Source: Holophagales bacterium (GTDB lineage Bacteria > Acidobacteriota > Thermoanaerobaculia > Multivoradales > JAGPDF01). From it: DNA of 64,000 bases. How positions within the stretch are numbered: the stretch's first letter is position 1; the number at the start of each line of letters is the position of its first letter. The stretch spans positions 1,891,501 to 1,955,500 of the forward strand of contig CP064972.1 of NCBI GenBank assembly GCA_016699405.1, written 5' to 3'. The notes under the pieces are model-generated. The model was not told the DNA's origin and did not search any database. It saw nothing but the letters and a program-made list of their open reading frames with translations. The position numbers and the translations under genes are program-made. Shown here one piece after another: positions 18,106-27,424 of the stretch.

Positions 18106-19380
18106 CTACTCCGTGCGCAGCGCGACGACCGGCGTGACGGCGATGGCGCGCTGTGCGGGGGCGAGGCCGGCGAGCGTGCCGGCGGCGACGAGGATCGCCA
18201 CCGCCTGCACGGCGTTGCCGAACGAGACGCCGGGGTTCTGGAACATCTGGGGTCCGCCGCCAGCGGCGGTGGCGGGGACGAACGAGGCGACGAGCTCCAT
18301 CACGCCGACGCCGGCACAGAGGCCGAGCAATCCGGCGGTCGAGGTGAGGATCACCGCCTCGACGACGATCTGCGCCATGATCCACAGCGGCGTCGCTCCC
18401 ACCGCACGTCGCAGACCGATCTCCTTGGTCCGTTCGCGCACGATGATGAGCATGATGTTGGAAACGCCGATGGCGCCCGCCGCCAGCGTGCCGACGCCGA
18501 CCAGCCACATCAGGGCGCCGATGCCGGCGAAGAGCCCCTGGATCTTGCCGAACTGCTCTTCGAGGTTGAAGCCGCCGATCGCCCGCTTGTCGTCCGGGGC
18601 GATCTGGTGGCGCGCGCGCAGCAGGGCGAGCACGTCCTCCTGCGCCGCCGAGGCCGCGATGCCCGGCTTCGAGGTCACGGCGAACCACTGGACGCGATTG
18701 CGGAAGTTGAACGCCTGCTGGAAGGTGGTGAAGGGGACGTAGATGGTCTGGGCGTCGCGCTCCGCCATGCCGCCGCTCTGTCGCGACTTGAAGACGCCGA
18801 CGACCTTGAACCAGACGCCGTTGATCTCGATCGCCTCGCCGATCGGGTCTTCCCCCTTGGCGAAGAGCACCTCGAGCGGTCGCGTGCCGATTACCGCCAC
18901 CTTGCGGGCTTCGCGGATGTCGGTCGGGTTGATGAAACGTCCGCTCTGCAGCGCCTGCGACTGGATGGTGAAGATCTCCGGGTGGTCGCCCATGATCGAG
19001 AAGGCGCTCGACTTGGCGCCGCGCACCACCATGTTGCTGCCCCGGTGGCCGCCGAGCTGGGCGCGCGGCGAGACCACGGCGACGCTCGCCACCTCGCGCC
19101 GGATCGCCTCGGTGTCCTCGTTGGTGAACTCCACCGAGCGACCGGCCTGCAGCCCCTTGAACGGCTTGCTGGTGCGCATCCCCCAGACGAAGAAGCTGTT
19201 GGTGGCGACGTTGGAGAAGCCGGCCATGACGCCGTTGTGCAGGCCGTTGCCGGAGGCGAGGAGGATGACCAGCAGGAAGATCCCCCAGAAGACGCCGAAG
19301 GCGGTCAGCAGCGTGCGCAGCCGGTTCTTCGCCAGCGCCTCGAAGATCTCCTGCCAGTGGTCGGGGTCGAAGAGGGTCAT
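18106..19380 (-). CDS. MacB-like ABC transporter permease (second of two)
   Basis: This 424-residue protein has one N-terminal transmembrane segment, a periplasmic MacB_PCD domain (about residues 45-260), and three C-terminal transmembrane segments forming the FtsX domain, including the coupling-helix motif VRERTKEIGLRRAVGATP. It lacks an ATPase domain, unlike E. coli MacB, and so needs the separate ATPase at 20636-21397. The family uses mechanotransmission to drive lipoprotein, peptide or drug efflux through the periplasm. It is similar in layout to the upstream permease but clearly different in sequence, which suggests a heterodimer. Confidence 0.92.
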   Translation of the reverse strand: MTLFDPDHWQEIFEALAKNRLRTLLTAFGVFWGIFLLVILLASGNGLHNGVMAGFSNVATNSFFVWGMRTSKPFKGLQAGRSVEFTNEDTEAIRREVASVAVVSPRAQLGGHRGSNMVVRGAKSSAFSIMGDHPEIFTIQSQALQSGRFINPTDIREARKVAVIGTRPLEVLFAKGEDPIGEAIEINGVWFKVVGVFKSRQSGGMAERDAQTIYVPFTTFQQAFNFRNRVQWFAVTSKPGIAASAAQEDVLALLRARHQIAPDDKRAIGGFNLEEQFGKIQGLFAGIGALMWLVGVGTLAAGAIGVSNIMLIIVRERTKEIGLRRAVGATPLWIMAQIVVEAVILTSTAGLLGLCAGVGVMELVASFVPATAAGGGPQMFQNPGVSFGNAVQAVAILVAAGTLAGLAPAQRAIAVTPVVALRTE

Positions 19381-19395
19381 GGCGTCTCCCTGGGA

Positions 19396-20628
19396 CTACT
19401 CGTCGCGCAGCGCTTCGATCGGGCGGATCGCCGCAGCACGCCGCGCCGGGAAGAAGCCGGCGATCCCGCCGGCGACGACCAGCAGCGCGGTGGCGGTGGC
19501 GGCGACCCGCAGGTCGACCTCGGGGCGCTGGAAGAACTCGCCGTTGGGCACGAAGCGCGCCACCCCTTCGAGCACGAAGACGCCGAGCACCAGCCCGAGA
19601 TAGCCGGCGATCGAGGTGATGAAGATCGCCTCTTCGAGCACCAGCCGCACCACCGAGGCGGGCGTCGCGCCGACCGCCTTGCGGATGCCGATCTCGCGCG
19701 TGCGCTCCTTGACCGCGATCATCATGATGTTCGACACGCCGACCACGCCGGCGATCAGCGTGCCGATGCCGACCAGCCAGACGAAGCCGCGGATGCCGGC
19801 CATCAGCGAGACGAAGCGCTGGAACTGCTCGGCCTCGTTGCGGATGAAGACGGCACGGGGGTCCTCGGGGTCGAAGTCGTGGCGGTCGGCCAGTCGCTCA
19901 CGCGTCTCGCGCTCCATCTCCTTGCTCTCGGCGAGCGTGGCTTCGCCGGTGGTGAAGAGGATGCCGCGGATCTTGTCGGATCCGCCGAAGGCGCGCTGGG
20001 CGGTGGTGATCGGCAGGTAGATCAGCTCCTGCTCCTGCTCGGAGCCTTCGTCGTCGAAAACGCCGACCACCTTGAACGACACGCCGTTGATCTTGATCTC
20101 GCGGCCGAGCGGCGGCTCGCTCTTGAACAGCGCGTCGCGCACCAGCACGCCGATGACGGCGCTCTTGCGATGATCGCGGATGTCGAGCTCGTTGATGAAC
20201 CGCCCCTGCCGGACGAGCGTCTTCTCGAGGAAGCGGTAGCCGGGGTGAACGGCCCGCACCTGGAAGTTGCCGGTCTCCCCGTGGTAGGCGACCTTGATGA
20301 CGCCGGAGATGAAGTAGCGCGCGCTCGAATACTCCACGCCCGGGACGTTGTCGCGCACGTCGAGGTAGTCGGCGTTGCGGAACTGCACGCCGCGACCGGG
20401 CTTGAGACCGCGGAACGGCAGGCTGGTCTGGCCGCTCTGCACGGTGATCGAGTTGGTCGCCTCGTCGCGGAACTGGTACTCGACGCCGCGTCGCAGCCCC
20501 GTCCCGGAGCCGAGCAGCACCACCAGCATGAAGATCCCCCAGGCGACGGAGAAGCCGGTCAGCACCGTTCGCAGCTTGTTCTGGCGAACCGTGGAGAGGA
20601 TCTCCTGCCAGAGATCGAAGTCGATCAT
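19396..20628 (-). CDS. MacB-like ABC transporter permease (first of two)
   Basis: This 410-residue paralogue of the downstream permease has an N-terminal transmembrane segment, a MacB_PCD periplasmic domain and a three-helix FtsX domain with VKERTREIGIRKAVGATPASV. The stop is followed 15 bases later by the second permease start, and the ATPase gene ends 7 bases upstream. Two non-identical permeases in one cassette are known in other FtsX-type systems and imply an asymmetric transporter. Substrate is unknown. The presence of an adaptor gene favours export rather than LolCDE-like lipoprotein release, although LolCE-type function cannot be excluded. Confidence 0.92.
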   Translation of the reverse strand: MIDFDLWQEILSTVRQNKLRTVLTGFSVAWGIFMLVVLLGSGTGLRRGVEYQFRDEATNSITVQSGQTSLPFRGLKPGRGVQFRNADYLDVRDNVPGVEYSSARYFISGVIKVAYHGETGNFQVRAVHPGYRFLEKTLVRQGRFINELDIRDHRKSAVIGVLVRDALFKSEPPLGREIKINGVSFKVVGVFDDEGSEQEQELIYLPITTAQRAFGGSDKIRGILFTTGEATLAESKEMERETRERLADRHDFDPEDPRAVFIRNEAEQFQRFVSLMAGIRGFVWLVGIGTLIAGVVGVSNIMMIAVKERTREIGIRKAVGATPASVVRLVLEEAIFITSIAGYLGLVLGVFVLEGVARFVPNGEFFQRPEVDLRVAATATALLVVAGGIAGFFPARRAAAIRPIEALRDE

Positions 20629-20635
20629 CGGCGGC

Positions 20636-21397
20636 TCACGGGGCGGCTGCCGGGGCGGCGATCGCAGCGGGGGCGACGGCGGGGACGACGACGGCCGCGG
20701 GCGCGCCGTGGGCCGCCAGGCGCCGCTGGCGCACGTCGCTCTCGATCTGGCCGTCGACGAGGTGGATGATCCGGTCGGTCATCGCCGAGATGTCGTGCTC
20801 GTGGGTGACGATGACCACCGAAACGCCCTCGTCCTGCACCTGCTGCAGCACGCCCATGATTTCGCGGGAGGTGGCCGAATCGAGGGCGCCGGTCGGCTCG
20901 TCGGCGAGCAGGATGCGCGGTCGGGCGATGAGCGCCCGGGCAATCGCCACGCGTTGCTGCTGGCCGCCGGAGAGCTCGCGCGGCAGGTGCGTCGCGCGGT
21001 CGGCGAGCCCGACCTTCTCGAGGTACTCCTCGGCCATCCGCAGGCGCTCGCGACGCGGCACCTTCTGGTAGTAGAGGGGCAGCGCGACGTTCTCCAGCGC
21101 GTTCTTGAACTGGATCAAGTGGAACGACTGGAAGACGAAGCCGATCAACCGCGATCGCAGGAGGGCCGCCTTGGTCTCCGTGAGCCCCTTGAGCAGCTCG
21201 CCGTCGAAGCGGTACTCGCCCTCGTCGTAGCCGTCGAGCAGCCCGAGGACGTTCATCAGCGTCGACTTGCCCGAGCCCGAGGCGCCCATGATGGAGACCA
21301 GCTCCCCGGCGTCGAGATCGAGGTCGATCCCCTTGAGGACATGGAGACGGTTCGCCCCCATGATGTAGCTCTTCTGGATGCCGCGCAGTCGGATCAT
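20636..21397 (-). CDS. ABC transporter ATP-binding protein (MacB/LolD type)
   Basis: The product is 253 residues from ATG 21397. Walker A is GASGSGKST, the signature is ELSGGQQQRVAIARAL, Walker B is ILLADEPTGALDS, and the H-loop is VTHEHD. It ends with an Ala/Pro/Val-rich tail of about 25 residues that is unusual for LolD/MacB ATPases and may be a disordered extension. It energises the two permeases downstream. The start is uncertain: no good ribosome binding site precedes 21397, and an in-frame ATG at 21439 would add 14 residues of low-complexity sequence. This is the first gene of the transporter operon. Confidence 0.93.
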   Translation of the reverse strand: MIRLRGIQKSYIMGANRLHVLKGIDLDLDAGELVSIMGASGSGKSTLMNVLGLLDGYDEGEYRFDGELLKGLTETKAALLRSRLIGFVFQSFHLIQFKNALENVALPLYYQKVPRRERLRMAEEYLEKVGLADRATHLPRELSGGQQQRVAIARALIARPRILLADEPTGALDSATSREIMGVLQQVQDEGVSVVIVTHEHDISAMTDRIIHLVDGQIESDVRQRRLAAHGAPAAVVVPAVAPAAIAAPAAAP

Positions 21398-21512
21398 GAC
21401 GTGGGGGGGGCGAGAGTCGGCGCGGCGCCGGGACGCCACGCCCCGGCCGGCGCACAGGCTCCGCCGTTCTTCATACGCCGGACCGGGGAAAATGGTTGCC
21501 TGACGCGAGAGC

Positions 21513-22877
21513 TCAGTGGTCGACCGGCTCGCCGATCAGCCCGACGAGCTCGGCGAGGCGCTTGGCGAGCGACGCCTCGTCGCGGGTTTCGAGCACCAGG
21601 CGGAGCAGCGGCTCGGTATTCGACGGCCGGACGTTGAACCACCAGTCGGGGTACTGGACCGTGATGCCGTCGAGGTAGTCGATCTGCCCGTCGGCGTAAC
21701 GGCGGGCGAGCTCGCGGATCATGCCGTCCTTGTCCTCGACCTCGAAGTTGGTCTCCGGGCTCTTGGCATAGCGGCGCAGTGGCGCCACCGCTGCCGACAT
21801 CGAGCGCCCCGAATGCCAGAGGACGTTGAGCACCTCGACGATGGCGAGCATGGCGCAGTCGGCGTTGTAGTTGTCGCGGAAATAGTAGTGGCCGGCGAGC
21901 TCGCCGCCGAAGAGTCCTTCGACCTTGCGCAGCGTCGCCTTCATGAACGAGTGTCCGACGCGCTCGCGCACCGGGATCCCTCCCGACTCGGTGACGTACT
22001 CCGCCACCGCCCGCGACGAACGCAGGTCGTAGAGCACGTGGCGGCCCGGCTCGCGCGACAGCAGCTCGCCGGCGATCAGCGCCGTGGCGAGGTCGCTGCC
22101 CACCGGTTCGCCGGTCTCGTCGACGAAGGCGGCGCGATCGAAGTCGCCGTCGCACGAGATGCCGAGATCGGCGCCCGTCTCGCGCACCTTCGCCTGCAGG
22201 TCGCGCAGGTTCTCGAGCTTCAGCGGGTTGGCCTCGTGGTTGGGGAAGGTGCCGTCGAGCTCGAAATAGAGCGGCAGGATCTCGACGCCGAGTGCGTCGA
22301 ACATCGCCCGGTCGGTCACCGCCATGCCGTTGGCAGCGTCGACGACGACCTTGAGGCGCCGTGCGCCCGCCGGTCGGCGGAGGAACGAGAGGACGTGCCG
22401 TTCGTAGGCCGCCCGGACGTCGGCCTGCGACACCTTGCCGCGGGTTGCGGCCACCGGGAGATTGCCTTCGGCCACGCTCTTCTCGAGCAGCGCGATGCCG
22501 TGGTCGCCGGAGACCGGTCGCGCCTCGTGACGGCTGAACTTGAGGCCGTTGTACTCGGCCGGATTGTGCGACGCGGTGACCTGGACGCCGCCTGCCGCCC
22601 GCAGGTGGCCGATGGCGAAGTAGTTCATCGGCGTCGTCGCGAGGCCGATGTCGATCACGTCGAGGCCGGCCGAGGTGAGGCCGTCGATCAACGCCTCGGT
22701 GAGCGGCAGCGAGGAGGGGCGCATGTCGCGTGAGACGACGACGGTGTTGCCGCCGTGGGCGCGATCCTCGGCGTCGAGCACGTGCTGGAAGGCGTTGCCC
22801 ACCTGGCGGGCGATCGACTCGTTGAGCTGCGTCGGGTAGATCCCGCGGATGTCGTAGGCCTTGTAGATCCCTGCCAT
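21513..22877 (-). CDS. Phosphomannomutase/phosphoglucomutase
   Basis: This 454-residue alpha-D-phosphohexomutase has the phosphoserine loop TASHNPAEYNGLK (about residue 100), the metal-binding loop CDGDFDRAAF (about residue 245), the sugar-binding GGELAGHYYF region, and the C-terminal phosphate-binding RPSNTEPLLR. The family converts mannose-6-P or glucose-6-P to the 1-phosphate for GDP-mannose or UDP-glucose and hence LPS and capsule. ManB/AlgC/PgcA are the closest concepts. It starts 12 bases after the ileS stop, so the two are probably co-transcribed. The 115 bases between it and the ATPase start downstream likely hold the efflux operon promoter; a possible TATGAA element was seen there on the minus strand but is weak. 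Confidence 0.93.
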   Translation of the reverse strand: MAGIYKAYDIRGIYPTQLNESIARQVGNAFQHVLDAEDRAHGGNTVVVSRDMRPSSLPLTEALIDGLTSAGLDVIDIGLATTPMNYFAIGHLRAAGGVQVTASHNPAEYNGLKFSRHEARPVSGDHGIALLEKSVAEGNLPVAATRGKVSQADVRAAYERHVLSFLRRPAGARRLKVVVDAANGMAVTDRAMFDALGVEILPLYFELDGTFPNHEANPLKLENLRDLQAKVRETGADLGISCDGDFDRAAFVDETGEPVGSDLATALIAGELLSREPGRHVLYDLRSSRAVAEYVTESGGIPVRERVGHSFMKATLRKVEGLFGGELAGHYYFRDNYNADCAMLAIVEVLNVLWHSGRSMSAAVAPLRRYAKSPETNFEVEDKDGMIRELARRYADGQIDYLDGITVQYPDWWFNVRPSNTEPLLRLVLETRDEASLAKRLAELVGLIGEPVDH

Positions 22878-22889
22878 GGTGAGGTCCCC

Positions 22890-25800
22890 TCAGTGCTTTT
22901 CGATGATGAAGGCCAGTGGATGGCCTTCGACGTCGGTGGTGCGAAGGTCGTCGCGTCCCTCCGCGGCGCGCCACTCGGCGACCAGCGCCTCGCCGGCGAT
23001 CCAGTCGCGGTGTGCCGCGATCGCCGCCTCGAGGTCGGCGTCGGCGCGATAGGCGACGCGGATGCGGTCGGCGTAGTCGAGCTCGGCCTCCTTGCGCGCT
23101 CCCTGGAGGCGGTTGACCACCTCGCGAGCCAGGCCTTCGGCGACGAGCGCCGGGGTGAGCTCGGTGTCGAGCGCCACGAGGAGCTCGCGGTCGCCGGCGG
23201 TCGCCAGGCCGGGCTTCTCGACGAGACGGACCTCGAGCTCGTCGGCGGCGAGCTCGAGCGTCTTTCCGGCGACGAGGATGGCGATCCGCCCGTCGCGCTC
23301 GAGCGTCTCGGCGAGCGCGTCGCCGTCGGCGGCTTCGAGGGCGGCCTTGACCGCCGGCATCAGCTTGCCGACGCGCTTGCCGACGATGCGGAAGTTCGGG
23401 CGCACCTCGTGGTGGACGAACTCGCCCCGCCGCTCGGCCCAGCGCAGCTCCTTGACGTTGAGCTCGTCGAGAACCAGGTCGCGCACGCGGTCGAGGCCGC
23501 CGCGCAAGTCGCCGCCCGCGGTCTCGGGCGCCGAGACCAGGGTGACGCCCCCGAGCGGCTGGCGGGTTTTCAGGTTGTGCGTGGCGCGCGCGGCGCGTCC
23601 GAGGCCGACGACACGCTGGGCGAGGCGCATCGCCGCCACGAGGCGCAACGCCTCGGTACGGTCGACGTCGGCAAGCTGGTCGAGCCAGCCGCGCGGCGCG
23701 GGCCAGCTCTCGAGGTGGACGCTCGCGGCGGCGCCGCTCTCCTGGCTCCGCACCAGCCGCTCGTGCAGCACTTCGGCGACGAACGGGGTGAACGGAGCGA
23801 GCAGACGGACCACCGTGGTCAGCACCTCGTAGAGCGTCTGGTAGGCGCTCTCCTTGTCACGGCTCTCCGGGTTGCCGGACCAGAAGCGGTCGCGGCTGCG
23901 CCGGATGTACCAGTTCGTCAGATCGTCGAGGAAGCGCTCGAGGCGGCGCGCCGGCTCGGCGATGCCGTAGTGGTCGAGAAGCAGCGTGACGCCCTCGATC
24001 TCCTCGTCGAGGCGCAGGAGGATCCAGCGGTCGAGATCGTGGCGCTCGGCGATCGGCACGGCAGCGGCACGCCCCGGGTGCCAGCCGTCGAGGTTGGCGT
24101 AGATGGTGAAGAACGAGGCGGCATTCCACAGCGGCAGCAGCATCCCCTGGGCCGCCTCGCGAACCAGCCGCGACGAGAAGCGCGACGGCTGCTCGGGGTC
24201 GTTGACGTAGAAGTACCAGCGCAGGGCGTCGGCGCCGGTCTCCTCGAGCACCGCCATCGGGTCGACGACGTTGCCGAGACGCTTGGACATCTTCCGCCCC
24301 TGCTCGTCGTTGACGTGCCCCATGACGATGCAGTTGGCGTAGGCGACCTGGTCGAAGAGCAGCGTGCCGAGCACGTGCAGGGTGTAGAACCAGCCGCGGG
24401 TCTGGTCGACCGCTTCGGCGATGAAGTCGGCGGGGTAGCCGACGCCGCGCTCGGGGTCGAAGTGCGGCAGCGGCTCGCCGCGGTAGCCGTGCTGGGCGAA
24501 CGGCATGGCGCCCGAGTCGAACCAGGCGTCGATGACGTCGTCGACCCGGCGCATGGTGCCCGGGCAGCCGGTCGTTGCGCAGGCCCACGTCACCTGGTCG
24601 ATCGACGGACGGTGCGGGTCGAACTGCGCGCGGTCGTACGGGTCGGCAGGTCGCTCCTGTCCGGCGAGGGCGAAGAGCTCGTCGTAGCCGCCGACGACGT
24701 GGACGCCGTCGCAGGCGTCGCACTTCCAGATCGGCAGCGGCGTCCCCCAGTAGCGTTTGCGCGAGAGGGCCCAGTCGACGACGTTCTCCAGCCAGTTGCC
24801 GAAGCGACCTTCGCCGATGTGCTCCGGGTACCAGCCGATCGTCCGGTTGAGCTCGACGAGGCGCTCCTTGGCCGCGGTCGTGCGGACGAACCAGCTGCGC
24901 GTGGCGTACTGGAGCAGCGGCTGGTCGCAGCGCCAGCAGTAGGGGTAGCTGTGGCGATAGCGCTCGGTGTGGAGCAACAGGCCGCGTTCGCGCAGATCGC
25001 GGAGGATCTGTGCGTCCGCTTCCTTGAACCAGAGCCCGGCGAAGCGCTCGATCCCCTGGCGCGCGACGACCTTGCCCTGGGCGTCGATGGTCTGCAGCAG
25101 CGGCAGTCCGTACTTGACGCCGGTCGTGTAGTCCTCGGCGCCGAAGGCCGGAGCGGTGTGGACGAGTCCGGTGCCGTCCGTCGTCGTCACGTAGTCGGCG
25201 AGCACCACCGGCCAGCCGGCCTCGTCGGAGGGCGGCGGGGAGATCTCGGCGCTCTCCGTGCGTGAATCCCAGGGGAGGACGGGATAGGGGCGGTCGTAGC
25301 GCAGGCCGAGCAGGTCGGCGCCGCGGACACGGCGCAGCACCGGCTCCTCGCGCAGGTCGAGCTTGCGACGCTTGCCTTCCTCCTCGACCTCGCACGGCAC
25401 CGGGACTTCGACGGCGTCGGCAAAGAGCAGGAGCTCGTCGGCGTGGCCCGGCCGCGCGACGACGCGATAGACCATCTCCGGGTGCACCGACATGCCGGCG
25501 TGCCCCGGCATCGTCCACGGGGTGGTCGTCCAGGCGATCAGGCGCAAACCCACGGGGGTCGCCCAGGCGTCGCCGTCGACGGTGCGCAACGTCTGCCCCG
25601 GGCGCACCGGGAAGAGCACCCAGATCGAGGGATCGTCGGCGTCCTTGTAGTTCTGAGCCACCTCGTGCGAGGAGAGCGTCGTGCCACAGCGCGCGCAGTA
25701 CGGCTGGCTCTTGTGCCCTTCGTAGAGCAGCTTCTTGTCGTGGAGGCGCTTGAGCGCCCACCAGACCGACTCGACGTAGTCGTTGGTGTAGGTGAAGTAG

Positions 25801-26285
25801 GCGTCGTCGAGGTCGACCCAGTAGCCGACGCGCTCGGTCATCACCCGCCACTGGCGCTCGTAGGTCATCACGCTGTCGAGGCAGCGGCGGTTGAACTCGG
25901 CGATCGAGGCGCCGACATCGCCGGGGACGAGCTGTTCGATCTCCTTCTTGCCGCTGATCCCGGCGCGCTTCTCGACCTCGATCTCCACCGGCAGACCGTG
26001 GGTGTCCCAGCCGGCCTTGCGGGCGACCCGCTGGCCGCGCATCGTCTGGAAGCGCGGGAAGAGGTCCTTGACCACGCGGGTCAGCACGTGACCGACGTGC
26101 GGCGTGTTGTTGGCCGTCGGTGGGCCCTCGTAGAAGACGAACTCCTGGCGGCGGGAGCCGTCCGTCGCTTCGCGGTGGACGGTCGCGGCAAAGATGTCGT
26201 CGCGCTCCCACGAGGTCAGGACCTCTTGTTCGAGACGCGGGAACGGGTAGCCGCCGGGCAGGTCGGGAAAGCGCTTGTCGGTCAT
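22890..26285 (-). CDS. ileS: Isoleucyl-tRNA synthetase (IleS2-like)
   Basis: The protein has 1131 residues. It carries the class I HIGH variant in PPTANNTPHVGHVLTR, the GWDTHGLPVEIEVEK block, KMSKR near residue 667, a CP1 editing domain, and zinc-type Cys pairs (YCARCG, YCWRCD and KCDACD). The length and these motifs fit the eukaryote-like IleS2 class rather than the roughly 930-residue IleS1. IleS2 enzymes are typically resistant to mupirocin, but that is family knowledge rather than a test of this protein. It charges tRNA-Ile in the cytoplasm. A possible -10 (TAAGAT on the minus strand) lies 38-43 bases upstream of the ATG. Confidence 0.97.
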   Translation of the reverse strand: MTDKRFPDLPGGYPFPRLEQEVLTSWERDDIFAATVHREATDGSRRQEFVFYEGPPTANNTPHVGHVLTRVVKDLFPRFQTMRGQRVARKAGWDTHGLPVEIEVEKRAGISGKKEIEQLVPGDVGASIAEFNRRCLDSVMTYERQWRVMTERVGYWVDLDDAYFTYTNDYVESVWWALKRLHDKKLLYEGHKSQPYCARCGTTLSSHEVAQNYKDADDPSIWVLFPVRPGQTLRTVDGDAWATPVGLRLIAWTTTPWTMPGHAGMSVHPEMVYRVVARPGHADELLLFADAVEVPVPCEVEEEGKRRKLDLREEPVLRRVRGADLLGLRYDRPYPVLPWDSRTESAEISPPPSDEAGWPVVLADYVTTTDGTGLVHTAPAFGAEDYTTGVKYGLPLLQTIDAQGKVVARQGIERFAGLWFKEADAQILRDLRERGLLLHTERYRHSYPYCWRCDQPLLQYATRSWFVRTTAAKERLVELNRTIGWYPEHIGEGRFGNWLENVVDWALSRKRYWGTPLPIWKCDACDGVHVVGGYDELFALAGQERPADPYDRAQFDPHRPSIDQVTWACATTGCPGTMRRVDDVIDAWFDSGAMPFAQHGYRGEPLPHFDPERGVGYPADFIAEAVDQTRGWFYTLHVLGTLLFDQVAYANCIVMGHVNDEQGRKMSKRLGNVVDPMAVLEETGADALRWYFYVNDPEQPSRFSSRLVREAAQGMLLPLWNAASFFTIYANLDGWHPGRAAAVPIAERHDLDRWILLRLDEEIEGVTLLLDHYGIAEPARRLERFLDDLTNWYIRRSRDRFWSGNPESRDKESAYQTLYEVLTTVVRLLAPFTPFVAEVLHERLVRSQESGAAASVHLESWPAPRGWLDQLADVDRTEALRLVAAMRLAQRVVGLGRAARATHNLKTRQPLGGVTLVSAPETAGGDLRGGLDRVRDLVLDELNVKELRWAERRGEFVHHEVRPNFRIVGKRVGKLMPAVKAALEAADGDALAETLERDGRIAILVAGKTLELAADELEVRLVEKPGLATAGDRELLVALDTELTPALVAEGLAREVVNRLQGARKEAELDYADRIRVAYRADADLEAAIAAHRDWIAGEALVAEWRAAEGRDDLRTTDVEGHPLAFIIEKH

Positions 26286-26322
26286 GGCAGGCCAAGGCGG
26301 CCCGAGGGGCCGCGAAAGGGAA

Positions 26323-26328
26323 ATCTTA
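26323..26328 (-). promoter_or_regulatory. Possible -10 element of ileS
   Basis: TAAGAT on the minus strand lies 37 bases upstream of the ileS start, in the 54-base gap before the hydrolase gene end. Only a weak -35 is visible, so this is a tentative assignment. Confidence 0.35.
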
Positions 26329-26339
26329 TCGGATTGCGC

Positions 26340-27374
26340 TCAGTGACCGCGTTCGCCGCGCTCGCCGAGGTCGGCGAGGAAATCGGCGAGGCATGCGGCC
26401 ACCGCTTCCGGTCGTTCGAGATGCGGCAGCGAGCCGCAGCGCTCGAAGATCTCGAGGCGAGCTTGCGGGACGGCGTGCAGCCAGAGATCGGCGGTTTCGA
26501 CCGGCGGCGACAGGCTGGTGCGCCCCCAGCCGATCCAGGTCGGCACGGCGAGCCGTTCGGCGGCGTCGGCGACGCCGTGGTTGAGGTAGCCGGAGAGATA
26601 GGCGGCGAGGGCCGTCTGGGCCCCCGGTTCGTGGGCGCCGCGATAGTGGTGGTCGACGATCTCCGAGCCGATCCGTTCGGGGTCGGCGAAGACGTCGAGC
26701 TCGAAGTGATTGGCGACGCCGGAGCGGCTGGTGACGAGGTTCATCGCCGAGGTGCCGAAGACCGGCAGGCGGAGCAGCCGGTAGATCAGCGCGTCCTTCA
26801 GGTCGGGCTCGTCGGAGTGCAGCTCGATGCCGAGCGGACCGAGGAGCGCAAGCCCGGAGACCAGCTCGGGGAAGTCGACGGCGACCTGCACGGCGTAGGC
26901 CGCGGGCAGCCCGGCGGCGACCACCGGCGCGCGTTGGCGCACCACTTCGCGCAGGAAGTCGATCAGCAGCTGGACATAGAGCTCGGCGTCGTAGGGTCCG
27001 CCGGGCTTCTCCGAACGTCCCCAGCCGAGCAGATCGGGGACCAGCACCGTGTGCTCGGCGGCGAGCGCTTCGCCGACCTCCCGCCACTGGGTACCGTCGT
27101 AGCCCGGGCCGAAGGCGTGAAGCAGGACGACCGGGTCGCCCTCGCCGAGCCGGCGGAAGGCGATCGCGCCGGGGCGGTAGGCCCAGCGGTAGAGGCGCCC
27201 CCAGCTCGGCTGCGGGAGCCGGCGGGCGCGGCGCGCCACCATCGTGTTGAGGAGAGCGGGAATGCCAATGGCTGCTCCGCCGACGAGGAGCCCCTTGAGC
27301 AGTCGCTGACGGCGGCGCCGTCGCAGCTCTTCTTCCGACGTCCAGGCCACGACAAGTGGGACGATAGCACGCAC
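26340..27374 (-). CDS. Alpha/beta-hydrolase fold protein, catalytic residues apparently lost
   Basis: This 344-residue protein has an Arg-rich N-terminus with one hydrophobic segment (LLKGLLVGGAAIGIPALL) and then an alpha/beta-hydrolase fold (VVLLHAFGPGYDGTQWREV; LVPDLLGWGRSEKP). The nucleophile elbow reads VVAAGLPAAYAV, where active members have GxSxG, so the Ser is replaced. The acid position near WIGWGRTSL also lacks a clear Asp. The late His (GSLPHLERPE) remains. It may be a non-catalytic fold or use other residues. The start is GTG 27374; an alternative GTG at 27350 would place TGCTAT (27364-27369, minus strand) as a -10 just upstream. It is divergent from def. Confidence 0.8.
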   Translation of the reverse strand: MRAIVPLVVAWTSEEELRRRRRQRLLKGLLVGGAAIGIPALLNTMVARRARRLPQPSWGRLYRWAYRPGAIAFRRLGEGDPVVLLHAFGPGYDGTQWREVGEALAAEHTVLVPDLLGWGRSEKPGGPYDAELYVQLLIDFLREVVRQRAPVVAAGLPAAYAVQVAVDFPELVSGLALLGPLGIELHSDEPDLKDALIYRLLRLPVFGTSAMNLVTSRSGVANHFELDVFADPERIGSEIVDHHYRGAHEPGAQTALAAYLSGYLNHGVADAAERLAVPTWIGWGRTSLSPPVETADLWLHAVPQARLEIFERCGSLPHLERPEAVAACLADFLADLGERGERGH

Positions 27375-27394
27375 CGGAGCGGAGCAATGTGGCC

Positions 27395-27403
27395 TGCTAA
27401 GAT
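27395..27403 (+). promoter_or_regulatory. Extended -10 promoter element for def operon
   Basis: TGCTAAGAT has the TGn-TAAGAT form of an extended -10. It lies 22 bases before the def start, in the 50-base divergent gap. No good -35 is seen, which is consistent with extended -10 use. It probably drives the def-rlmH-dksA-lapB-holA run. Confidence 0.5.
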
Positions 27404-27424
27404 CCGCCGCGCGAGCGAGCCACC

